Shown: positions 1 to 5,288 of the stretch, piece by piece
Layout: the number at the start of each line of letters is the position of its first letter
How positions within the stretch are numbered: the first letter of the stretch is position 1
Assembly (NCBI GenBank): GCA_011046175.1
Contig: DSBB01000234.1
Coordinates: 1-6,845 of the forward strand
Origin: Candidatus Hydrogenedentota bacterium
GTDB lineage: Bacteria; Hydrogenedentota; Hydrogenedentia; Hydrogenedentales; CAITNO01
Reading direction: 5' to 3'
Length of the DNA: 6,845 bases
Program-made: the position numbers and the translations under genes
Notes under the pieces: generated by a model
Told to the model about the DNA's origin: nothing
Databases searched by the model: none
Seen by the model: only the letters and a program-made list of their open reading frames with translations

Positions 1-292
1 CCACAATATCACGCATTTCCTGTGTATTTTTCGGACGCCCCACTTCATGGAGTTCCTGGGCAAGTTTCGCGCGCGCGCCGCGTGAGGTCATGCCTTCATG
101 CTTCAAAAGCGTTTTGATTCGGCGTATAATGTCAATATCTTCTTTGCTGTAGAGCCTGCGCCCCGACGGCGACCGTCGAGGCCGCAAATAAGAGAATCGC
201 TTTTCCCATTGGCGCAGCAGATATGCGGGCACGCCCGTAAGTTCGCCTGCCTCGCTGATCGTATAGACTCTATCCGTATTGGCGTCAACCAT
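1..292 (-). CDS. MerR-family transcriptional regulator, partial (C-terminus off window)
   Basis: Ninety-seven codons are visible, reading from the ATG at 292 to the window edge, so the C-terminal part is missing. The N-terminus is a winged helix-turn-helix of the MerR type. The helix-turn-helix 'YTISEAGELTGVPAYLLRQW' covers residues 10-29. The wing follows as 'RPRRSPSGRRLYSKEDI' at 37-53, and then a helix 'IIRRIKTLLKHEGMTSRGAR' at 55-74. The W-E-x-R-F start of the wing and the G-R-R-x-Y element are hallmark MerR residues. The pattern is closest to short MerR proteins that recognise 'LRxWE..F..LxPxR' and usually lack an obvious metal site, but the effector domain cannot be seen. The start is backed by AAGG about 9 nt upstream. 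The gene begins 17 bp after the symporter stop on the same strand, so it should share its transcript. No target site can be assigned. Confidence 0.9.
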   Translation of the reverse strand, partial: MVDANTDRVYTISEAGELTGVPAYLLRQWEKRFSYLRPRRSPSGRRLYSKEDIDIIRRIKTLLKHEGMTSRGARAKLAQELHEVGRPKNTQEMRDIV

Positions 293-309
293 GGGGCAAT
301 TCCTTATCC

Positions 310-1902
310 TTATACCAGCGGCGTATCATCCTGCGTCCAGACAGTCAGGTTGGTGAGGTCTCGTTTTTTCGCGGGCAACAAACCACCGACTGCGAAACCG
401 ACGAGAAACAGCAGGATATTCGCAATGAATCCGGTGTAGTATTCATCCGTATCCGGGAAAGCGCCCGGCGGCAGCCATCCGATGCGTTTTGCGACCATCC
501 ATACAGTATACACCATTGTCAAAACAACGCCTGCGCATACGGCCCGTCCATCCCCCCACGTGGTGAGGAACCCCAGCATGAACAAGCCGAAGATGCCTCC
601 GCCCATAAGCGCGGCCAAAATGAATCCCATGTCTTGAAACGTTTTCAACTCGAGGGAACTGTACCACAGCGCCACAAGTATCATCACGGCGGAAGTGACA
701 ATTGCAATGCAGCGGGCCATCCGAAGGTAATGTTCATCCGGCTTGTTCTTCACCAAATGCCTCCGGTAAATGTCCACAATGCTTAGTGTTGCGACGGCGT
801 TAATGCTGGAATCAAGGGAAGACATGGCCGCCGCAAGCACTGCCGCCACCACCAGTCCGGACAAGCCCGCGGGCAAATAGTGAAGCACAAAAAAGGGAAG
901 AATCTGTTCCGCCGCGGCGCCGTCGGCGCCGGTGAGCAGGGCAAACGCCTTCGGATCGGGATGCGCCTTAAAAAACACATAGAAAGCGGTTCCCAAAAAC
1001 ATGAAATACGTCCAGATAGGCACGCTGAAGCAACAGCACATCCACATGGCCTTGCGTGCTTCCCGGGGCGTTTTCACGGCGCAGTAACGCTGTATTACAT
1101 TTTGATTGGAACTGTATTCCGTCAACCAGCCGGTCAGGCCAAGAAGGAGCATCATGGTTCCCGTGCGGCGCATAAGAGAAATGCCCCAGTCCGTATCCAG
1201 GAATTCGAGGGCGCCGTCCGCCCGCACATTGGCGTCCACAAACCTGAATTTGCCGTCCGCAATTGCCACATCGAATATCTGCCGCAACCCGCCGGGCAGA
1301 TCATTTATGATAAACAGCAGGCAGGCCAGTCCCCCCAGCAATAACACGATGGTTTGCACCACATCCGTCCAGACGACCGCTTCGATCCCCCCTGCGACCG
1401 TATAAAACGATACAAACAAACCACCTAGGATAATACATATACGCACATCCCAACCGGTCAATTCATGCACCAGCAGCGACAACAGGAATAGAATGCCTCC
1501 AACCCTGAAAATCAAGCCGAAAATGGCGACGCATGAGGCGTATACGCGGGTGCCGGGCCCAAAACGTCCCTCGAGATATTCATACGCCGAGGTAAGGTTG
1601 CCGCGCCGAAAAAAGGGTAAAAACCATATAGACGCAATAACCACCGCCACCGGCAAGGTAAAACACGGCAACAGTCTGAACCACGTGGTCTTATAGGCGT
1701 CCGCCGGATACGCCATAAACGTCAGCGAACTGATGGACGTGCCCACCATCGAAAGGCCAATTGCCCAGCCGGGAAAATTGCGTCCTCCGAGAAAATAATC
1801 CTCCGTGCTTTTATTGCGATGGGCAAACCAGAGACCCGCCAGGGATATGCCGCCAAAGTAGGCTACAAGCACGATAATATCAAGAAGGCGAACCTCAACC
1901 AT
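310..1902 (-). CDS. Solute:sodium symporter (SSS family) permease
   Basis: This 530-residue inner-membrane protein should couple Na+ entry to uptake of an organic solute (sugar, sialic acid, amino acid or similar); the substrate cannot be read from the sequence. About 13 hydrophobic helices are visible, near residues 6-26, 46-66, 77-98, 120-146, 152-172, 179-200, 246-263, 286-311, 336-360, 397-416, 425-447, 454-471 and 490-510. This is the family's usual number and length. Family signatures are 'STEDYFLGGRNFPGW' (32-46) and 'GGIEAVVWTDVVQ' (171-183). There is also 'NQNVIQRYCAVKTPREARK' (266-284) and 'AAAMSSLDSSINAV' (357-370). By eye, S361/S362 align with the paired serines of the Na2 site of vSGLT. 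A run of three cysteines (289-291) in helix 8 is odd. The start has GGAG 11 nt upstream; nearby ATGs are out of frame. It lies 122 bp after tetR and 17 bp before merR on the same strand, so regulation by one or both is plausible. Confidence 0.96.
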   Translation of the reverse strand: MVEVRLLDIIVLVAYFGGISLAGLWFAHRNKSTEDYFLGGRNFPGWAIGLSMVGTSISSLTFMAYPADAYKTTWFRLLPCFTLPVAVVIASIWFLPFFRRGNLTSAYEYLEGRFGPGTRVYASCVAIFGLIFRVGGILFLLSLLVHELTGWDVRICIILGGLFVSFYTVAGGIEAVVWTDVVQTIVLLLGGLACLLFIINDLPGGLRQIFDVAIADGKFRFVDANVRADGALEFLDTDWGISLMRRTGTMMLLLGLTGWLTEYSSNQNVIQRYCAVKTPREARKAMWMCCCFSVPIWTYFMFLGTAFYVFFKAHPDPKAFALLTGADGAAAEQILPFFVLHYLPAGLSGLVVAAVLAAAMSSLDSSINAVATLSIVDIYRRHLVKNKPDEHYLRMARCIAIVTSAVMILVALWYSSLELKTFQDMGFILAALMGGGIFGLFMLGFLTTWGDGRAVCAGVVLTMVYTVWMVAKRIGWLPPGAFPDTDEYYTGFIANILLFLVGFAVGGLLPAKKRDLTNLTVWTQDDTPLV

Positions 1903-1922
1903 CTCATGTACATCTCCGTCAC

Positions 1923-1947
1923 TGTCATGAACCGCATGTCATGGTTC
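1923..1947. repeat. Composite direct/inverted repeat in the symporter leader
   Basis: TGTCATG occurs twice on the + strand, at 1923-1929 and 1937-1943, starting 14 bp apart. GAACC (1929-1933) and GGTTC (1943-1947) form a 5-bp inverted repeat interleaved with them. The element lies 21 to 45 bp upstream of the symporter ATG, in the tetR-symporter gap. It could be an operator or a leader hairpin, or chance; no protein can be assigned. I saw no convincing -35/-10 pair in this gap. Confidence 0.35.
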
Positions 1948-2024
1948 TGGAGAAAGCGTATCTCAAAACCGAACAAAGGAGGTCTTGGCGTTACTGGCAA
2001 TCCGCTGCGGGGCGCAACAAGAAT

Positions 2025-2672
2025 TTACACGTACCTGAAGGGACTTTTCAGAATGGAGGGCGGGTTTTCCTTGAAGCAGGTGCCGTAATAAAAAATATCC
2101 ACCAAACCCTCGGCAAGTTCAGAAGACAAATGTCTGTCCGGAAGATAGGACTTCGCCATGATGTACGCGTCCATCATGCCAATGAGAATCAGCGCCAGGC
2201 TTTGCGCGTCGCCGCCCGCGAGTTCCCCGTTATCAAGTCCTTCCTGCATTATTTCTTCCAACAGCCGGAACCGGCGCAACCGATACACGGACTTGTCCAC
2301 TTTCGGACCGCCCTTGGGCGGCGAAAAATAGAGTTGCAAAATAAGCCGGACGCCTTTGGGATTCTTTTCCGTAAGCGCAAAGGTTTGTCGAACTATCGCC
2401 TTCAACCGTCCTATTACCTCGGAATAACTTTCCCGGATTTCTTGGAGACTTTGCGTGTATTCCGCCAATGCGGGCTCCAGCAATCGCCTGAATAAATCCT
2501 CTTTATTCGTGAAATAGTAATAAAGGACGGGTCTCGTGACCCCGGCTCCCTCAATGATTTCGCGGATGCTTGTGCCTTCGTAGCCTCGCTCGGAAAATAA
2601 CGTTAGAGCACTCTTGAGCAAGCGTGTTTCCGCATCGTTGCTTTCCCGCACTTCGTGTTTCTCTTCGTTCAT
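2025..2672 (-). CDS. TetR/AcrR-family transcriptional repressor
   Basis: This 215-residue cytoplasmic regulator has the normal family length. Residues 14-62 form the TetR N-terminal DNA-binding domain. 'RLLKSALTLFSERGYEGTSI' (17-36) makes helix 1 and the turn, and 'REIIEGAGVTRPVLYYYFTN' (37-56) is the helix-turn-helix with the typical Y-Y-F recognition helix. It is followed by 'KEDLFRRLLEP', the usual start of helix 4. Residues 70-215 form the variable helical dimerisation and ligand domain, so the ligand is unknown. The ATG at 2672 follows a purine-rich GGTAGGTAGAGGGT stretch that serves as the ribosome site. The gene has its own promoter (TTTACA, 18 bp, TATACT) bracketed by an inverted repeat, which suggests autorepression. 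The symporter lies 122 bp downstream on the same strand, so the likely role is control of uptake in answer to a solute or intermediate. That role is inferred from position only. Confidence 0.95.
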   Translation of the reverse strand: MNEEKHEVRESNDAETRLLKSALTLFSERGYEGTSIREIIEGAGVTRPVLYYYFTNKEDLFRRLLEPALAEYTQSLQEIRESYSEVIGRLKAIVRQTFALTEKNPKGVRLILQLYFSPPKGGPKVDKSVYRLRRFRLLEEIMQEGLDNGELAGGDAQSLALILIGMMDAYIMAKSYLPDRHLSSELAEGLVDIFYYGTCFKENPPSILKSPFRYV

Positions 2673-2682
2673 ACCCTCTACC

Positions 2683-2694
2683 TACCGTTCGTTA
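2683..2694. promoter_or_regulatory. Possible TetR operator half-site pair in the tetR leader
   Basis: TACCG-TT-CGTTA is an imperfect palindrome with 4 of 5 arm positions matched. It ends 11 bp upstream of the tetR ATG and just downstream of the predicted transcription start. Sites built from ACCG/CGTT-type arms are common for TetR repressors. Its short length makes chance occurrence possible. Confidence 0.3.
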
Positions 2695-2695
2695 A

Positions 2696-2736
2696 TGTCT
2701 TTAGTATACACCACGCTCATGTCAAATGTAAAGACA
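2696..2736. promoter_or_regulatory. Inverted repeat bracketing the tetR promoter
   Basis: TGTCTTTA (2696-2703) and TAAAGACA (2729-2736) are perfect 8-bp inverted arms separated by 25 bp. One arm overlaps the -35 box and the other touches the last base of the -10 and the start point, so a protein bound at either or both arms would block RNA polymerase. A third partial copy, TGTCAAA, starts at 2720. A binding role for the TetR product is inferred. Confidence 0.4.
2703..2732 (-). promoter_or_regulatory. Sigma-70-like promoter for tetR
   Basis: On the minus strand TTTACA (2732-2727, 5 of 6 consensus) and TATACT (2708-2703, 5 of 6) are separated by 18 bp. The expected start near 2696 leaves a leader of about 24 nt before the tetR ATG. 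A TTGACA (2725-2720) also occurs but is only 11 bp from the -10 and so is not the matching -35. Confidence 0.55.
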
Positions 2737-2791
2737 AAAATGACCTGTTCCCGGCGCCATGCGAGGTTCACCCCATAAGATGCCTCAAGGA

Positions 2792-4048
2792 TCAGGACGC
2801 GATAATATCCCGCACATCGAGCAGATATAGCTGCCGCTGTCCCGACCATTTGGAATCAATACAAATAAAGGCGCCGTCGCGGCTCCAACGGGGATGCAGG
2901 TCGCAACGCAGCTGAATATCATCCGTGGGCGCTTGATAAAACCGCCCCAGCGGCACAAGCGCATTATCTGCCGGACGGTAAAGCATAAGGGTTTGCATGC
3001 GCTCCCGGTCCGGATAGGTGTCGGTCAGGATCCACTGTCCGCACGGCGAATAGGTGCAATGCCCGTCCTGTTGCAGCAATGCTTCGCCGATGACGTTTTT
3101 TGTGTCAGTCATATCTTCGTACAGGTGAAATCTATTGCCCGTATCCGGCTCCTGCGACCACGCCAAAATATGCTTTGGGTCACGCCAAATGAAGTGCGAA
3201 ACCATGCCGTGGTCATTAAAACAGAAAAGGTTCGCGCCGTCGGGTTGCGCGGTGAATCCACGGGTATACCACCCCTTGCCGGATTCGCGATGCCAACGAT
3301 GCAGAAATATGAAGCGCGTCCCGTCGGTATTGAACAGCAAATGATTGAACCAGTGTTTCCCCTTCTCCATTGTGTCATCGGTACGAAAGGAGGCGATTTG
3401 TTCCAACGTAAGGATTAGGGAGGATTCCCCCGTGACAAGGTCCAGCGAATAAATGCCGTCATCCGCCGGATGCAGTTGCTCCGCCCCGGCGTCGGCTATG
3501 CCGTTGTAACCGTACCCGGGGCGGGTCTGCCCGACTCTGGCAAAATTCAGGCCGACAGCCGTTTTGCCGTCGGCGCTTACCGTGTAAACAGGGCGCGGCA
3601 ACATCCGTTTTTCGCCAGTGACCACATCCTGGATAACGGCCATATACCGCCCGTCTTTGCGGACGTTGTAAATAACTTCCGAATCCGAACCGGGCAGCCA
3701 TTGCAACATGCATCCCTGTTGCCAGCACCATGCGGTCGAAGCGGCAAAAGGAATCCATTTGTCGTTGTCTTCCAGATCAATCATGCCCAACACAATTTCA
3801 TCTTCGGGCGTCGGCGCGCGGTTTTCAAAATCCACCTGCATGCACAGCGCGTAACGATTGCCGGGATCGAACTGGTATTTATCGTAATAGCCGAACCAGT
3901 GCGATTTCGGGCCGCGCGTGAGCGCCCGCATGGGCACCTCGACGGTCATGGCGGTTTCCGGCGGTACATGTTCCGCTGCAAATGCGGGCAGTTGGGCGAT
4001 CATGGACAAAAGAACAACCCGACCGGCAATTCCTGAAGGATACATCAT
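2792..4048 (-). CDS. Secreted seven-bladed beta-propeller protein (TolB/PD40-like; PL22-like possible)
   Basis: This 418-residue protein begins with a short signal peptide: R10, hydrophobic core 11-20, and an A-x-A site before residue 25 (PAFA|AEH), so it should be exported. The rest shows repeats of about 45-55 residues ending in x-S/N/D-x-D/P-G turns, typical of PD40/TolB propeller blades. Anchors are near F60, W117, V157, F239, W288, Y333 and W388, which makes seven blades, with an enlarged loop between the third and fourth. The last four blades each carry a histidine at the same place (H236, H285, H330, H385). Other conserved-looking blocks are 'HWFGYYDKYQFDPG' (50-63) and 'GHCTYSPCGQWILTDTYPD' (329-347). 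Seven blades with inward histidines recall oligogalacturonate lyase (PL22), which uses a metal held by His and Gln. I cannot assert an activity. The ATG has GAGGAG 8 nt upstream and a second Met follows at once. Its own divergent promoter lies upstream; tetR lies 119 bp downstream. Confidence 0.85.
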   Translation of the reverse strand: MMYPSGIAGRVVLLSMIAQLPAFAAEHVPPETAMTVEVPMRALTRGPKSHWFGYYDKYQFDPGNRYALCMQVDFENRAPTPEDEIVLGMIDLEDNDKWIPFAASTAWCWQQGCMLQWLPGSDSEVIYNVRKDGRYMAVIQDVVTGEKRMLPRPVYTVSADGKTAVGLNFARVGQTRPGYGYNGIADAGAEQLHPADDGIYSLDLVTGESSLILTLEQIASFRTDDTMEKGKHWFNHLLFNTDGTRFIFLHRWHRESGKGWYTRGFTAQPDGANLFCFNDHGMVSHFIWRDPKHILAWSQEPDTGNRFHLYEDMTDTKNVIGEALLQQDGHCTYSPCGQWILTDTYPDRERMQTLMLYRPADNALVPLGRFYQAPTDDIQLRCDLHPRWSRDGAFICIDSKWSGQRQLYLLDVRDIIAS

Positions 4049-4091
4049 CTGAAAATCTCCTCATTTTTCACGCACGCTACACGACGAATCC

Positions 4092-4120
4092 ATTGTACAT
4101 GTTTTCCAGCATTCACGCAA
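4092..4120 (-). promoter_or_regulatory. Promoter for the beta-propeller gene
   Basis: On the minus strand TTGCGT (4120-4115) and TACAAT (4097-4092, 5 of 6) are separated by 17 bp. Transcription starting near 4085 leaves a leader of about 37 nt before the ATG at 4048. It overlaps the divergent ferredoxin promoter, so the two may compete or be controlled together. Confidence 0.45.
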
Positions 4121-4131
4121 TCTGCTATACT
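4103..4131 (+). promoter_or_regulatory. Promoter for the ferredoxin-methyltransferase operon
   Basis: TTTCCA (4103-4108, 4 of 6) and TATACT (4126-4131, 5 of 6) are 17 bp apart, and TGC directly before the -10 gives an extended -10. A start near 4138 leaves a leader of about 57 nt before the ferredoxin ATG. Confidence 0.5.
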
Positions 4132-4135
4132 TGCG

Positions 4136-4146
4136 CTTGTGACAAG
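4136..4146. promoter_or_regulatory. Palindrome at the predicted ferredoxin start site
   Basis: CTTGT-G-ACAAG is a perfect 5-bp inverted repeat around one base. It lies on the predicted start of the rightward transcript, a good place for a repressor. It is short, and no regulator can be named. Confidence 0.3.
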
Positions 4147-4194
4147 ACATCCCCCGCAAACCCGCAATTATGCAAAAGAGATGGAGATAAGATA

Positions 4195-4449
4195 ATGGCA
4201 ACCATAATAATTGACGGACAGCAAAAAGAAATACCCGACGGCTCCCCCATTATGGACGCCTGCGAGGACTTGGGCGTACCCATGGGTTGTCGCGCCGGAC
4301 AATGCGGCATATGCATGATTACCGTGCGCGAGGGGCTGGAAAACCTCGATCCCAAAACCGGCGAAGAACAGGACATGGGCCTGGAGGATAATCAGCGGTT
4401 GGCCTGCCAGGCCGTCATACGTTCAGGAACGCTCATCGCCGAATACTGA
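4195..4449 (+). CDS. [2Fe-2S] ferredoxin, plant/Fer2-type fold
   Basis: This 84-residue cytoplasmic electron carrier has four cysteines: C32-x4-C37-x2-C40 and then C71, 30 residues on. They lie in 'MGCRAGQCGICMITV' (30-44) and 'NQRLACQAVI' (66-75). This is the classic Fer2 cluster-binding pattern in a beta-grasp fold. The N-terminus 'MATIIIDGQQKEIPDGSPIMDACEDLGV' has the two opening beta strands and helix expected of the family. The protein is acidic, as expected for docking to basic redox partners. The frame is open upstream for about 70 more codons, but those codons overlap the promoter and the opposite gene. The start at 4195 is chosen because GGAG lies 8 nt before it and the protein fold begins there. 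The methyltransferase gene starts 36 bp after the stop on the same strand, so the pair is likely one operon. The redox partner is not in the window. Confidence 0.94.
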   Translation: MATIIIDGQQKEIPDGSPIMDACEDLGVPMGCRAGQCGICMITVREGLENLDPKTGEEQDMGLEDNQRLACQAVIRSGTLIAEY

Positions 4450-4485
4450 CCCGACAGGCAAAGAAGCCGTATTAAAGAGGCTGAA

Positions 4486-5202
4486 ATGGCAAAAAAGCCT
4501 GAATTGATGACCACCACCCTCTGGGATTTCCCTTCGCAGCAATATGGCAATGAAACCCAGGGCGACAAAAATTACGCGGGCGCAACCCCCGCCTATATCC
4601 TGTGGAATCTGTTGCAACGCTATACCAAACCGGGCGAACTTGTTGTGGACGTCATGGCCGGCAGCGGCACCACACTGGACGTAGCGCGCGATTTGGGACG
4701 TCGCGCCCTTGGCTACGACATCCATGCAACGCGCAGGGACATTTTTAACTGTGACGCGCGAAAACTGCCCCTTGAGGACGCAAAGGCGGCTTTCGTCTTT
4801 GTTGACCCGCCCTATTCAACCCATATCACCTACAGCGACGACCCGCGTTGCATCGGGAAACTGGACGCGCGCGGGTCCGCCTATTATGAGGCAATGGCGC
4901 AGGTAATCAGAGAAATGCACCGCATTCTCAAACCCGAGCGCCATGCCGCCATGTACGTGTCCGATTCCTTCAAGAAAGGCGCGGCCTTCTGTCCCATCGG
5001 CTTCGATCTTTTTGCGTTGCTGCGAAAACGGTTCACGCCCGTGGACATCATCTGCGTCACCCGCCGCAACAGCAAACTGGAACGGAGTAATTGGCATAAA
5101 GCCGCGCTGGAAGGCAATTATTTCCTGCGCGGTTTCAATTACCTGTTCATTATGAAAAAGGACAAGGAAACAAAACACAGGAAGCGTCTTTCGCGGCTGT
5201 GA
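4486..5202 (+). CDS. DNA methyltransferase-like protein (N-4/N-6 amino type), no visible nuclease partner
   Basis: This 238-residue protein has the core of an AdoMet-dependent amino methyltransferase acting on DNA. A motif X-like helix 'GATPAYILWNLLQRYTKPGE' (32-51) leads into motif I, 'VVDVMAGSGTTLDVARDLG' (53-71), the AdoMet-binding glycine loop. An acidic 'GYDI' (76-79) follows, and 'NCDARKLPL' (88-96) fits motif III. Motif IV is 'VFVDPPYSTHITY' (104-116), the catalytic D-P-P-Y. 'IGKLDARGSAYYEAMAQVI' and 'RILKP' come next. The C-terminal half ends in 'NWHKAALEGNYFLRGFNYLF' (202-221) and a basic tail. The order X-I-IV is that of the alpha/gamma groups, not the common beta group. Little room is left for a target-recognition domain, so specificity is unclear. 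DPPY fits N6-adenine but N4-cytosine, or an RNA substrate, cannot be excluded. The start is supported by AGAGG 5 nt upstream; Met8 is an alternative. It follows the ferredoxin gene by 36 bp. No restriction enzyme gene is beside it. Confidence 0.85.
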   Translation: MAKKPELMTTTLWDFPSQQYGNETQGDKNYAGATPAYILWNLLQRYTKPGELVVDVMAGSGTTLDVARDLGRRALGYDIHATRRDIFNCDARKLPLEDAKAAFVFVDPPYSTHITYSDDPRCIGKLDARGSAYYEAMAQVIREMHRILKPERHAAMYVSDSFKKGAAFCPIGFDLFALLRKRFTPVDIICVTRRNSKLERSNWHKAALEGNYFLRGFNYLFIMKKDKETKHRKRLSRL

Positions 5203-5253
5203 CGCCGGCGATGAATCCTGTTATGCGTATAGGTTGCGCAGGTTGGTTAATTT

Positions 5254-5281
5254 AGCGCATAAATGCGTTGCCGTTCGGCAA
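5254..5281. terminator. Two abutting hairpins between convergent genes, possible bidirectional terminator
   Basis: CGCAT-AA-ATGCG (5256-5267, extendable by a G-T and an A-T pair from 5254 to 5269) is followed directly by TTGCCG-TT-CGGCAA (5268-5281). Both genes flanking this 86-bp junction end here, at 5202 and 5289, so a terminator is expected. Neither hairpin is followed by a proper U-run on either strand, so it is not a textbook intrinsic terminator. The longer arms TTATGCG (5221-5227) and CGCATAA (5256-5262) could pair instead with the first hairpin. Confidence 0.4.
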
Positions 5282-5288
5282 TCGCGTG

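Noticed and set aside
289..310. Regulatory site or terminator between the symporter and merR
   Set aside because: The 17-bp gap holds only the merR ribosome site; there is no dyad or promoter.
1975..1983. Perfect Shine-Dalgarno AAAGGAGGT on the + strand
   Set aside because: The only nearby start is a TTG giving a 17-codon peptide that runs into the tetR 3' end; it looks like a chance match.
1941..2495. Long open frame on the + strand (184 codons) opposite tetR
   Set aside because: It lies antisense to a clear TetR-family gene, its translation has no domain character, and no sensible ribosome site precedes it.
2737..2791. Possible intrinsic terminator after the propeller gene (T-run on the minus strand at 2741-2737)
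   Set aside because: The T-run is only five bases and no stem longer than about 4-5 bp stands directly before it.
3470..4036. Open frame of 188 codons on the + strand opposite the propeller gene
   Set aside because: It is a shadow of the minus-strand gene, which has a signal peptide, blade repeats and a good ribosome site.
3982..4194. N-terminal extension of the ferredoxin frame to an ATG at 3982
   Set aside because: It would cover the divergent promoters and the start of the opposite gene. The ferredoxin fold and a good ribosome site both begin at 4195.
4486..5202. A restriction-modification system
   Set aside because: A methyltransferase-like gene is present but neither neighbour resembles an endonuclease or specificity subunit, so a full system cannot be claimed.
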